This document shows, piece after piece, positions 51,530 through 62,969 of a stretch of DNA of 64,000 bases. The notes under the pieces are model-generated. The model did not search any database, had not been told where the DNA came from, and saw nothing but the letters and a program-made list of their open reading frames with translations. The stretch is from RYN-230 sp963834515 (lineage in GTDB: Bacteria; Actinomycetota; Actinomycetes; Streptosporangiales; Streptosporangiaceae): assembly GCA_963834515.1 (NCBI GenBank), contig CAWICB010000003.1, forward strand, positions 790,027 through 854,026. The letters run 5' to 3'. The stretch's first letter is position 1, and each line of letters starts with the position of its first letter. The position numbers and the translations under genes were made by a program.

Positions 51530-52040
51530 GGGAACCCGGGTGAAGCCGGCCGGCACCAGCAGATCGCCGGGGCTGAGCCCGGCGATGCTGGAGTGGCCCA
51601 GCCCGAGCAGCGCCGAGTCGATGCCGCCGCGCCGGATGTCCAGCACGTTCTCCACCCCGGCCTGGCCGGCCGCGGCTAAGCCCACAGGTAGGCACGCCCG
51701 ATCATGACCGCGCGGGCGCCCAGCGCCAGCGCCTTGACCACGTCACCGCCGCGCCGGGATGCCACCGTCCAGCAGCACCTCGACCTGGTGCACGCCGACG
51801 GGCGAGAGCAGCACCGGCAGGGCGACCGGCTGGCCCATGACGGTGCTGGCCAGGTCCCGCCGCGCGGACAGCCCGGCCACGTTGCGGGACGAAGCCCAGC
51901 TCGCCGAACGCGGCCACGTTATCGGCCAGCGTCAGCCCCTGCTCGGTGCCCGCGCTCAGCGCCCGGTAGACCGACGGGGCAGCCGGTTGCGGGCCCGGCG
52001 CTGCGCCCTCGGCCACCGTCTCGAACCAGGCCCGGCCCAC
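51530..52040 (-). pseudogene. mftD: Pre-mycofactocin synthase MftD, large internal deletion and frameshifts
   Basis: FMN-dependent alpha-hydroxyacid oxidase family. The N-terminus (AWFETVAEG, VYRALSAGTEQGLTLADNVAAFGELGF) and C-terminus (QVEVLLDGGIRRGGDVVKAL, ARAVMIGRAYLW, GGIDSALLGLG) are clearly MftD. But LSPVGVH is joined straight to QVEVLLDGG; relatives have some 230 residues between. So about 700 bp are missing, on top of small frameshifts. MftD normally converts the mycofactocin precursor peptide. GTG 52,040 follows the mftF stop by three bases. End estimated. Confidence 0.75.
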
Positions 52041-52043
52041 CGC

Positions 52044-53588
52044 TCACCGCCCGGCATCGCCGGCCGGCTGATTGCCCGGCTGATTGCCCGGCTGATTGCC
52101 CGGCTGATTGCCCGGCCCGGGCCGGGCCAGGTCACCGCGCAGCGGGTGCCAGGCGACGGCCGGGCGGACCGGGATCGTGGTCCGCGCCCGGAGCGCCCCG
52201 GCCCACACCCCGGCGCCATAAGCCACGTCGTCGGCCGGGCCGATCGCGAAACGCACCGGGTCCAGATCCGGGGCGCTGCCCGGACCACGCGGTCAGCGGC
52301 GGGCCGAGCAGCAGCGACGCGGCTGCGGCCCGGCGGCCCCAGCGGCGTGCCGGGCGGCCCGGCCCGGGCGCGGCCACCGCCGCGGCCAGCACCGGCACGG
52401 CGAACTGGCAGCTGTACCGGCCGATGCCGAGCCAGGTCTGCTGGGTGGCCCGGAGCATCGCGGGCAGCACGCCGCGGTCGGGCAGCCCGGCCCGGTGCAG
52501 CGCCGCGCGCATGGCCAGCACCGACCCCGCGAACCCGCGCAGGCCAGCGACCGGCTGGCGGGCCAGCAGCCCGGCCACGGTCAGCGTGGGCCACGGGTAG
52601 AGCAGCAGCGGTTCTGGCCCGGGTGACGCAGCGCCAGCGGGGCCGCCGACGTGCCATACCGGAACCGCCGGGCCAGCAGGCCCGGCCAGCTGGCGGGCTC
52701 GTGATGGCGCACCACCGCCGCGGGTTCGTAGCCGATCCGCCACCCCGCGCCCGTGCAGCCGCCAGCACAGGTCCACGTCCTCACCCAGGCGCAGCGCCGG
52801 GTCGAAGACGGCCGGCGCCGCGACCGACAGCAGGGCGGCACGGCCGGCCAGCAGCGCGGCGGTCGGCACGTAGGACGGCCGGGTGCCCGGGCGCGACCCG
52901 GCTCTCCTGGCCGCCCATGTCCAGGCTGGAGGCCGCGGCGCCGTACCGGTCGGCCCAGCCCCGCCCGCCGGCAACCGGCAGGATCCGGGGGGCGGCGACG
53001 GCCACCGCCGGGTCGGCGAGATGCGCCGCGAGCTGTTCGATCCAGCCCGGCCTCCGGAACACAATCACTATCGCAGGAACGCCACCAACTCGCTGGTCAC
53101 GCCGGCCAGGCCGGTGTTCCGCGCGGCCGCGGGGCCGCCGTTGGCGGCACGCCGCAGCAGGCTGGCGCCGTGCCGGGCGGCGCGACGGCCGCCATCGCGG
53201 CCGGGAGGCCGAGCCGTCGTCCACGACAGGACCGGGTAGCGGCGGCCGAGTGCGGTCAGGCAGCGGTCGAGCAGCTCCGGGCGGTCCCGGACCGGGATCA
53301 GCACGGTCACGTCCGGGCCGGCGCGGCCGCGCGGGCGGCCGCGGGTGGGCCAGGCCCGCGTCGGTCAGCCGGCGGGCCAGCGTGCCGCGCGGCGGTGCTG
53401 CGCACCGGGCCGTCGCGCAGCTCGGCCAGGGCGCGCTGCCCGGCCCCGGTCAGCCGCAGCACCCGGGCTGGCGACCCGCCGAAGAACGTGCGGTCGTCGA
53501 GTTGCTTGCCGCCGGGATCCAGCGCGATGCCGGAACCCGGCCGGGAGCGTGCTTGGGCCGGGGGCGACGCGGTCCGGCCCGGGATCAT
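52044..53588 (-). CDS. mftF: Mycofactocin glycosyltransferase MftF (frameshifts)
   Basis: About 480 residues when joined. An N-terminal region (GIALDPGGKQLD, GGSPARVLRLTGAGQRAL) precedes the GT-A domain (DVTVLIPVRDRPELLDRCL, VVDDGSA, LRLGEDVDLCWRL and, near the end, DDVAYGAGVWAGAL). This set, with the N-terminal DUF and membrane-near C-terminus, fits MftF, which adds glucose chains to mycofactocin. ATG 53,588 overlaps the SDR stop. Multiple single-base breaks; the middle acceptor-site region is the worst. A GNQP repeat ends the protein. Confidence 0.75.
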
Positions 53589-54403
53589 AGCGCCAGCCCG
53601 CCGTCTACCGGCACGACCGCGCCGGTCATGCCGCTGCTGCCCCGGGCTGGCCAGGAAGGCGAGCACGGCGGCCACCTCGGCCGGGTCGAGCAGGCGGCGC
53701 ATCGGCTGCTGGCGGAGCGAACGCGTCCGCCGCGGGCAGGCCGTACAGCCGGGCGCTCTCGGCCAGGATCGGGGTGGCGGTCGAGCCCGGGCTGACCGCG
53801 TTCGCGGTCACCCCGCTGTCGGCCAGTTCCGCAGCCAGCGCGCGGATCAGCCCGGCCACTCCCGCTTTGGCCGCGCAGTACGCGGCCAGCATAGGCAGCC
53901 CGCGGGTGGCCGCGGCCGAGGCCACGGCCAGGAACCGCCCGGACCGCGGCGCCCGGCGGCGGAGCAGTGCCGGGATGGCCGCCCGGGCCAGGGTCCAGCA
54001 CGCCGCCCAGGTCGACGTCCAGCACCGCCTGCTGCTGCCCGGCCGGCATCTGCCACAGCGGGACGCCGCGGGCGATCACGCCGGCCGCCCGATGGCCGCG
54101 TCCAGGCCGCCCCACCGGGACTCCGCCTCGGCCACGGCCGCCCCGATCGCGGCCGGGTCCCGCACGTCGGCGGTGCACGGCGCACCTGGCGGGCGCCAGG
54201 CCCGGCGGGCAGCCTCCGCAATAGCCCGGGACAGGTCGTCTGGGCTGGCCATCGGGTAGCGGCAGCGCCGGGTCGTCGGGCCACGCTGTCCATGGCCAGC
54301 ACCGACCAGCCGGCCTGCGGCCAGGGTCAGCACGGTGGCCGCCCCGATGCCACGGGCCCGCGCCGGTGACCAGTGCCACCCGGGGAGTTTCGGGGCGGCT
54401 CAT
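53585..54403 (-). CDS. Mycofactocin-coupled SDR oxidoreductase (frameshifts)
   Basis: Short-chain dehydrogenase of about 275 residues over several frames. VALVTGA, GVIARGVPLWQMPAGQQQAVL, AAYCAAKAGVAGLIRALAAELADSGV, NAVSPGSTATPIL and GMTGAVVPVDGGLAL are all present. The PLWQMPAGQ-type insertion and location next to mftF fit the mycofactocin-dependent SDR group, which keeps its nicotinamide bound and uses mycofactocin as electron carrier. ATG 54,403 is the natural start, close downstream of palindromic element copy 6. The TGA overlaps the mftF ATG. Confidence 0.75.
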   Translation of the reverse strand: MSRPETPRVALVTGAGPWHRGGHRADPGRRPAGRCWPWTAWPDDPALPLPDGQPRRPVPGYCGGCPPGLAPARCAVHRRRAGPGRDRGGRGRGGVPVGRPGRGHRAAGVIARGVPLWQMPAGQQQAVLDVDLGGVLDPGPGGHPGTAPPPGAAVRAVPGRGLGRGHPRAAYAGRVLRGQSGSGRADPRAGCGTGRQRGDRERGQPGLDRHPDPGRERPAVRPARGGRVRSASSRCAACSTRPRWPPCSPSWPARGSSGMTGAVVPVDGGLAL

Positions 54404-54417
54404 CCGGCCGGCTCGGC

Positions 54418-54467
54418 TAGCCCGGGGGGGCGACCCTCCGGAACCCCCCCGATCGCCGCTCCGCGCC
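54418..54467 (-). repeat. Dispersed GC-rich palindromic element, copy 6
   Basis: On the minus strand GGCGCGGAGCGGCGATCG leads into seven G, TTCC, GGAGGG, TCG, seven C and GGGCTA. One G more than copies 2 and 3, and an altered second G-run. It lies between the SDR start and an upstream gene end and reads through without stop. Confidence 0.75.
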
Positions 54468-54479
54468 GGGCGGGCGCAG

Positions 54480-54562
54480 GCAGGCCAGGCGCCAGCCACC
54501 CGCAGCCAGGCGTCAACGTCATGGATCAGCGCACCGGCCAGGGTGTCGAGCAGGGCGCGGCA
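54480..54562 (-). pseudogene. 3' end of an upstream gene cut by the junction (possible mftE)
   Basis: In the SDR frame, upstream of repeat copy 6, ALLDTLAGALIHDVDAWLRV looks like the helical C-terminus of a protein. In mycofactocin loci a creatininase-like MftE often precedes these genes and ends with a similar helix, so this could be its tail. The rest is lost at the junction near 54,562. Weak support. Confidence 0.25.
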
Positions 54563-54575
54563 GGACCATTTCGGC
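54540..54575. other. Junction between actinobacterial and alphaproteobacterial DNA
   Basis: Left of about 54,562, leftward actinobacterial mft genes; right of it a rightward kup end of alphaproteobacterial type with different codon use (more GCGCG, TCG and CGC). Both flanking genes are truncated. No insertion sequence, integrase or tRNA is present. An assembly chimera is more likely than transfer. Confidence 0.8.
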
Positions 54576-54821
54576 TACATGGAGTCGCCGCGCATCCCGG
54601 TGGCGCTGGCGGCGCTGCGCAAGGCGGGGCTGAAGTTCGACATCATGACGACCTCGTTCTTCTTCGGCCGCCGCTCGCTGAAGCCGGCGCAGAATTCCGG
54701 CATGCCGCACTGGCAGGACCTGCTGTTCATCGCGCTCGCCAAACAGGCGACGAGCGCCCCCGACTTCTTCAACCTGCCGTCCGATCGCGTCGTCGAACTC
54801 GGCGCGCAGATGAAGGTCTGA
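54563..54821 (+). CDS. kup: Potassium uptake protein Kup, C-terminal end only
   Basis: Kup proteins are K+/H+ symporters with 12 membrane helices and a cytoplasmic C-terminal domain. Only that domain's end remains: HFGYMESPRIPVALAAL, FDIMTTSFFFGRRSLKPA, HWQDLLFIALAKQATSAPDF and the end RVVELGAQMKV. Family order is clear. The 5' part was lost at the junction at about 54,562. Confidence 0.88.
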
Positions 54822-54932
54822 GCGGGCGCCCCAGCCGCATCGGCAGCCGCCACGCTCGCCTGCGCCTATTCCGCCGCCTAAAGCGCGTTCTCTTCGGATC
54901 GAGACGACTCCGACCGTCATGGCGACTCCGAC

Positions 54933-55038
54933 CGTCATTGCGAGCGACAGCGAAGCAATCCAAACTCAGCGGCCGCCGCAATCCCCAAGTCTGGATTGCT
55001 TCCCCCCGGACTTGATCTGGGGGTTGCTCGCAATGACA
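54933..55038. repeat. Alphaproteobacterial intergenic palindromic repeat
   Basis: CGTCATTGCGAGCG with GAAGCAATCCA is answered after a 30-base middle by TGGATTGCTTC and GCTCGCAATGACA. Such long imperfect inverted repeats are abundant between genes in Hyphomicrobiales. A partial extra copy (GACTCCGACCGTCATGGCGA) precedes it. It lies in the 370-bp gap between kup and metH. Confidence 0.85.
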
Positions 55039-55141
55039 ATTCAGAGGATTCGACTCGAACGCATCATGCGCTGAGGCCCCGGTGAGCCTCCGCGGCGGCG
55101 GAGCGCCCCGCTACCTCGCCGCCGGTAAGTGACTTGCAACT

Positions 55142-55161
55142 ATATAAAGATATGCTTATGT
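55142..55161. promoter_or_regulatory. AT-rich palindrome upstream of metH (SahR-like operator)
   Basis: ATATAAAGATATGCTTATGT is a 20-bp palindrome with three non-matching pairs, strikingly AT-rich in this region, 30 bp before the metH start. Its form resembles the ATATAAAGATATctttatat-type sites recognised by SahR, an ArsR-family regulator that controls metH and other S-adenosylhomocysteine cycle genes in proteobacteria. Function inferred from resemblance and position. Confidence 0.45.
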
Positions 55162-55191
55162 GGTTATATCGCGCCCCGACGGATTCCGCCC

Positions 55192-58968
<3,777 letters not shown>

Positions 58969-58977
58969 AGCGCGCGT

Positions 58978-59427
58978 TCAGCCGCCGCCGGCGGGGACGA
59001 CGCGCGCGTCGGCTTCGGCGGCGGGAGGCGGACCTTCGGCCCTGGTGCGAATGTCTTCCTTGGCCGCATTGAGGCTCGCCTCCGACTGCTCCTCGATCGC
59101 CGCGAAGCTGTTGCGTGCGTTCTGCGTCGCGATGATCAGCTCGTCGAGTTTGAGCTGAAGCGCCGCGGTGTCGCGATTTTGCGTGTGCTGAATCAGGAAC
59201 ACCATCAGGAACGTGACGATCGTGGTGCCAGTGTTGATGACGAGCTGCCACGTGTCGCTGTAGCTGAAAATCGGGCCGGTGACACCCCAGAGGATCACGA
59301 CCGTCGCGGCGACGAGAAACGCCGACGCACGGCCGCTGAGCCTGGCGATCTCCCCCGCAAACCAGCTGAACCACGAGTTGGAGGCGCGCGACGCGCCGAA
59401 CGACGCGGCCGGAATCGACGAGCGCAT
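58978..59427 (-). CDS. Low-affinity iron permease family protein
   Basis: A 149-residue protein with two membrane helices (GRASAFLVAATVVILWGVTG and LVINTGTTIVTFLMVFLIQH), followed by TQNRDTAALQLKLDELI and a charged helix, the exact pattern of the low-affinity iron permease family (DUF related to Fet4). Role in iron uptake is by annotation only. ATG 59,427 fits the family start. Convergent with metH, nine bases apart. Confidence 0.85.
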   Translation of the reverse strand: MRSSIPAASFGASRASNSWFSWFAGEIARLSGRASAFLVAATVVILWGVTGPIFSYSDTWQLVINTGTTIVTFLMVFLIQHTQNRDTAALQLKLDELIIATQNARNSFAAIEEQSEASLNAAKEDIRTRAEGPPPAAEADARVVPAGGG

Positions 59428-59459
59428 CTGCCCCTCCCGCTTGGATGTCGGCGCGCGCC

Positions 59460-59627
59460 TCAGGCTGCGACGAACGGTGACGCGCGCGGATCGTTGAAAC
59501 CCGGCGGCGGCGAGAATCCGCGCCTTTCGTCGAATTCGCCGAGCGCTTCCGCGACCGCTCTCGAGCCCGTCTCGCGCAACGGGCGCCGCCACGCGGCGTC
59601 CGACAGGCATTCGTCGAACGAATCCAT
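59460..59627 (-). CDS. Hypothetical small protein
   Basis: 55 residues, MDSFDECLSDAAWRRPLRET onward. Codons are mostly GC-ending like real genes here, but there is no recognised domain and no good ribosome site. An upstream ATG at 59,810 would add 61 low-complexity residues. The rest of the 59,428-59,855 gap holds nothing I can assign. Confidence 0.3.
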   Translation of the reverse strand: MDSFDECLSDAAWRRPLRETGSRAVAEALGEFDERRGFSPPPGFNDPRASPFVAA

Positions 59628-59855
59628 GCCCCGGTCGCCGGCGATTTTATCACGCCCGCGGCGCTGATGCGAATCCGCGGGAGCCAGGGTGTCCGCTCCG
59701 ACTTCGGCTTTGTTCGAGATCGACGCCGCCACGCTCCTTCCGTCCGGCCGGAGCGGTCGTTTTCCGCTCTTGCCCGACGCGTTTCCTTTTGACGTTCCGC
59801 CAGACGACAACGCGGGCGGCGCGCCGAAGCTCCCCTCGCCGCCTAGGGCGGACGG

Positions 59856-60833
59856 TCAGCCGGCGGCGACGTCCGTTTGCGCCGCCGCGGGCGCGTTGAC
59901 GCGCGGCGTCTCGTCGAGCCAGGCTTCGACCGCGCCGCGGCCGCTGGCGCGCAGGCGTTCGAGAAATTCCCAGCCGAGATTGCCCGCGCTCTCGTCGGCG
60001 AGCCCGACGAATTCCTCCTGCGCCGAGATGCGGCCGATGCGCAGGCGGCGCAGCTTCGGCGTCGCGCCGATGAGCATGCCGTATTTGAGCGCCTCGAGCT
60101 CGGCGTTGAGCGTCGCGTTGAAATGGATCTGTTCGAGCCGCTTGGCGATCTCGCGCGGGTTGGTCGGCAAGCGCTCCGACGTCGTCGGCGTCACCTGCAC
60201 GATCAGCAGATGCGCGGCCTTCGAGGCGAGCACGAGCGGAATGAGCGGCGGATTGGCGGCGTAACCGCCGTCCCAATAGGGCTCGCCGTCGATCTCGATC
60301 GCGTGATGGATCAGCGGCAGGCAGGCGGAGGCGAGCACGACGTCGACGCTGACTTCGCTGGTCGAGAACACGCGCAGCGCGCCGTCGCCGACCCGCGTCG
60401 CGCCGATCAGCAGGCGGACGGGCGAGCGCGTCCGCAGGCGCTCGAAGTCGACCTCGTCGATCAGCGCCTCGCGCAGCGGGTTGAGGTTGAACGGATTGAA
60501 CAGATAGGGCGACAGCGCGCGGGTCATCAGCCCCAGCGACAGGCCGGCGAGCGCGGCGCTCGGCGTCAGCGCCGCCGCGCGGCTCATCCGCTTCCAGAAG
60601 CGCTCCAGCCGCGCCTTGGCCGCCTCGCGGCCGCCCTCCATCAGCCCGGAGGCGAGCAGCGTGGCGTTGACCGCGCCGGCGCTGACGCCGCTGATCGCGT
60701 CGAAGGAAATCTCCGGCTCGTCGAGCAGCCGCTCCAGCGCGCCCCAGGTGAAGGCGCCGAACGAGCCGCCGCCCTGCAGGGCGAGCGACAGCCGCCGCGG
60801 CGGCCATTGGCGGCGGCGCGGCGACGAGGCCAA
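59856..60833 (-). CDS. Patatin-like phospholipase
   Basis: A 325-residue lipid acyl hydrolase. The oxyanion loop LALQGGGSFGAFTWG, nucleophile elbow GVSAGAVNAT (catalytic Ser) and WDGGYAANPP (catalytic Asp as DGG) are in place, giving the Ser-Asp dyad. A basic N-terminus precedes it with no signal peptide, so it acts in the cytoplasm or at the inner membrane. Intact. It lies after the ArsR gene on the same strand. Confidence 0.92.
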   Translation of the reverse strand: MASSPRRRQWPPRRLSLALQGGGSFGAFTWGALERLLDEPEISFDAISGVSAGAVNATLLASGLMEGGREAAKARLERFWKRMSRAAALTPSAALAGLSLGLMTRALSPYLFNPFNLNPLREALIDEVDFERLRTRSPVRLLIGATRVGDGALRVFSTSEVSVDVVLASACLPLIHHAIEIDGEPYWDGGYAANPPLIPLVLASKAAHLLIVQVTPTTSERLPTNPREIAKRLEQIHFNATLNAELEALKYGMLIGATPKLRRLRIGRISAQEEFVGLADESAGNLGWEFLERLRASGRGAVEAWLDETPRVNAPAAAQTDVAAG

Positions 60834-60950
60834 GGCGTTCGAGGGTCCGGTCGAGAAAGCGCATCGCTCGCTTCGAGTCTTCGCGTCGAGCGAGGATAGG
60901 AGGCTCTATTGTGCACCGCAACATGAAAGCGGCGCGACAGGCGCCGAGGC

Positions 60951-61276
60951 TTATTCCGCCGAGCGCCTTGGCGCGGCTGGCGGCGACGATCGCGTCGAGC
61001 AGGCCGGGGAAGCGCTGGGCGAGATCGTCGACCCTGACCGAGATCATCCGATACGGCCCGGCGAGCCGCGTGCGGGTGACGCCCGCCTCGCGCAGCCGCG
61101 CGTAATGGTAGCTGAGGTTGCTCTTCGGCGCGGTCGCGTCGAACGCCTGGCACGGCGCCTCGCCCTGCTTCGAGCAGCCGCAGGACGATCTCGCGCCGCG
61201 TCGGCTCGCTGAGCGCCTCGAGGACGGCGGAAAGCTCGATCTGATCGCGCTCGGGGTGGTGCAGTTCCTTGGCCAT
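60951..61276 (-). CDS. ArsR-family repressor (frameshifts)
   Basis: Winged-helix regulator of about 110 residues. LSAVLEALSEPTRREIVLRLLEAG is clear; then the frame shifts, and the DNA-recognition helix region is only partly readable (APKSNLSYHYARLREAGV-like text spread over frames), before MISVRVDDLAQRFPGLLDAIV. ATG 61,276 (AKELHH) or 61,285. It is divergent from the MFS gene across a region with two identical inverted repeats, its probable binding sites. No metal-binding cysteines are visible. End estimated. Confidence 0.75.
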
Positions 61277-61316
61277 GACCGTCATATAGGCGCTGTTTGG
61301 CTCGCCGCGCAGCCCC

Positions 61317-61455
61317 TATTCCCTTCTCCCGTTCGGGAGAACGCAGCGCGAAGCGCCGGATGAGGGCGCGCCGCAGGCGCGATTTGCCAGTTAAATCAAA
61401 CGCCTGCGCGCCGGACCCTCACCCCTGCCCCTCTCCCGAACGGGAGAGCGGGTTT
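61317..61455. repeat. Imperfect inverted repeat of Hyphomicrobiales type
   Basis: CCCTTCTCCCGTTCGGGAGA near 61,320 is answered by CCCTCTCCCGAACGGGAGAG near 61,432, with GATGAGGG / CCCTCACCC inside. This is a common intergenic palindrome in alphaproteobacteria. It occupies the divergent region left of the two operator-like sites. Confidence 0.7.
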
Positions 61456-61472
61456 TCCCGCTCGCCTCTGTC

Positions 61473-61492
61473 AGTTCAACAATTATTGAACT
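61473..61492. promoter_or_regulatory. Operator-like inverted repeat 1 (AGTTCAA-N6-TTGAACT)
   Basis: Perfect 7-bp arms AGTTCAA and TTGAACT with a six-base spacer (CAATTA). Spacing and size match ArsR/SmtB-type binding sites. An identical pair of arms follows at 61,519. Both lie between the arsR-like and MFS genes. Confidence 0.65.
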
Positions 61493-61518
61493 CATTGACT
61501 CTCGCCTGGCGAGACCCC

Positions 61519-61538
61519 AGTTCAATGATCCTTGAACT
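61519..61538. promoter_or_regulatory. Operator-like inverted repeat 2 (AGTTCAA-N6-TTGAACT)
   Basis: Same arms as site 1, spacer TGATCC, 46 bp further right and 17 bp before the preferred MFS start codon. Binding here would block transcription or initiation of the pump gene. Confidence 0.65.
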
Positions 61539-61554
61539 GATCCAGGACCCTCCC

Positions 61555-62769
61555 ATGCTCCGTCTCCTCCCCCTCGTCCTCGGCGCCTTCGCCATCGGCG
61601 CCGAGACGTTCCTGGTCTCCGGCGTGCTGCCGCAGATCGCCGCCGACCTCCACGTCACGGCGGCGGCGGCCGGCTCGCTGGTGACGATCTTCGCCCTCGC
61701 CTACGCCTTCGGCTCGCCGCTGATCGCGGTGGCGACCGCCGGCGTCGAGCGCAAGCGGCTGCTGATCGTCGCCATCGCCGCCTTCGCCCTCGCCAATCTC
61801 GTCGCCGCCGTCGCGCCGAACTTCGTCAGCCTCGCCGCGGCGCGCGCGCTGCTCGCGCTCACCGCCGGCACGTTCATGCCGGCCGCGGTCGCCTTCGCCA
61901 CCGCGCTCTTTTCCGCCGAGCGGCGCGGCCGGGCGATCGCGCTGATCTACGGCGGCATGACGCTGGCGACGGTCGTCGGCGTGCCGGCGGGAACCTATCT
62001 CGCCTCGTTCGCCGGCTGGCGCGCGCCGTTCTTCGGCGTCGCCGTCCTCGCCGCGCTCGCCGCCATCGGCGTCGCGACCGTCCTGCCGCGCCTGCCAGGC
62101 GCGCGCGCCGCCGGCTTCGCCGAGCGGCTCGCCGTCATGCGGCGGCCGGACGTGCTGCAGATGCTGACGCTGACCGCGCTGGCGCTGGTCGGCCCGTTCG
62201 CGGTCAACACCTTCCTCGGCGTGCTGGCGGAATTGGCGCTCGGCATCGGCGGCGACAGGCTGGCGCTGGTGCTCGCCTTCTTCGGCGTCGTCAGCTTCGC
62301 TCGGCAGCCAGTTCGGCGGCTACGCCGCCGACCGCTGGCCGCGCGAGCGGTTCCTCGCCGTCGTCTTCGTCGTCCTCATCGCTCGCCTTCCCGCTGATGT
62401 CGATCGGCCCGCGGCTCGGCGGCGAGGCGGGCGCGGCGCTGCTGTTCGCCGGCCTGGCGCTGTGGGGCCTGTTCGGCTGGGCGTTCCCGATCGTCCAGCA
62501 GGCGCGTCTCGTCACCCTCGATCCCGGCGATGGCGCCGATCACGCTGTCGCTCAACATCTCGGCGCTCTACGTCGGCGTCGCGATCGGCTCGTCGCTCGG
62601 CGCCTGGACGATCGCGCGCTGGTCGGTCGACGCGATCGGCCTCGTCGCCGGCGCGAGCGAGATCGTCGCGCTCGTCTGGCTGGCGCTGACCGGCGCGCTC
62701 AAGCCGGCGCCCGAGGCGGCGGAAGGCCAGGCGTCGACCGACGCCGTCTCCTGCGCGCCGGGCGAATAA
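61555..62769 (+). CDS. MFS drug/metabolite efflux transporter (frameshifts)
   Basis: About 400 residues, twelve-helix DHA1-type exporter: LPLVLGAFAIGAETFLVSGV, ALAYAFGSPLIAVATAGVER and RGRAIALIYGGMTLATVVGV (motif C-like, typical of antiporters). Frame breaks near 62,300, 62,385 and 62,530; the later helices FAGLALWGLFGWAF and LNISALYVGVAIGSSLGAW follow in other frames. ATG 61,555 is preferred, since the earlier ATG at 61,525 lies inside operator 2. Divergent from arsR, which should repress it. Confidence 0.85.
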
Positions 62770-62969
62770 GCGGCCGCCCCGCCAAACGCCTCGCTGTCGT
62801 CATGGCCGTCTCCGGATCGAGTTCGGGGACGGTCGTGACGCGGCGCCGCGAGCGGCCGAAGGGCAGCGCAGGAGCGGCGCAGCCGCTTGACGGCGACGGC
62901 GCGGCGTGGCCCGCTGGCGGTGGGGATTTTGCGCGCTCTCCCTCATCCTCCTTTTCGGCGGCGGCGACC

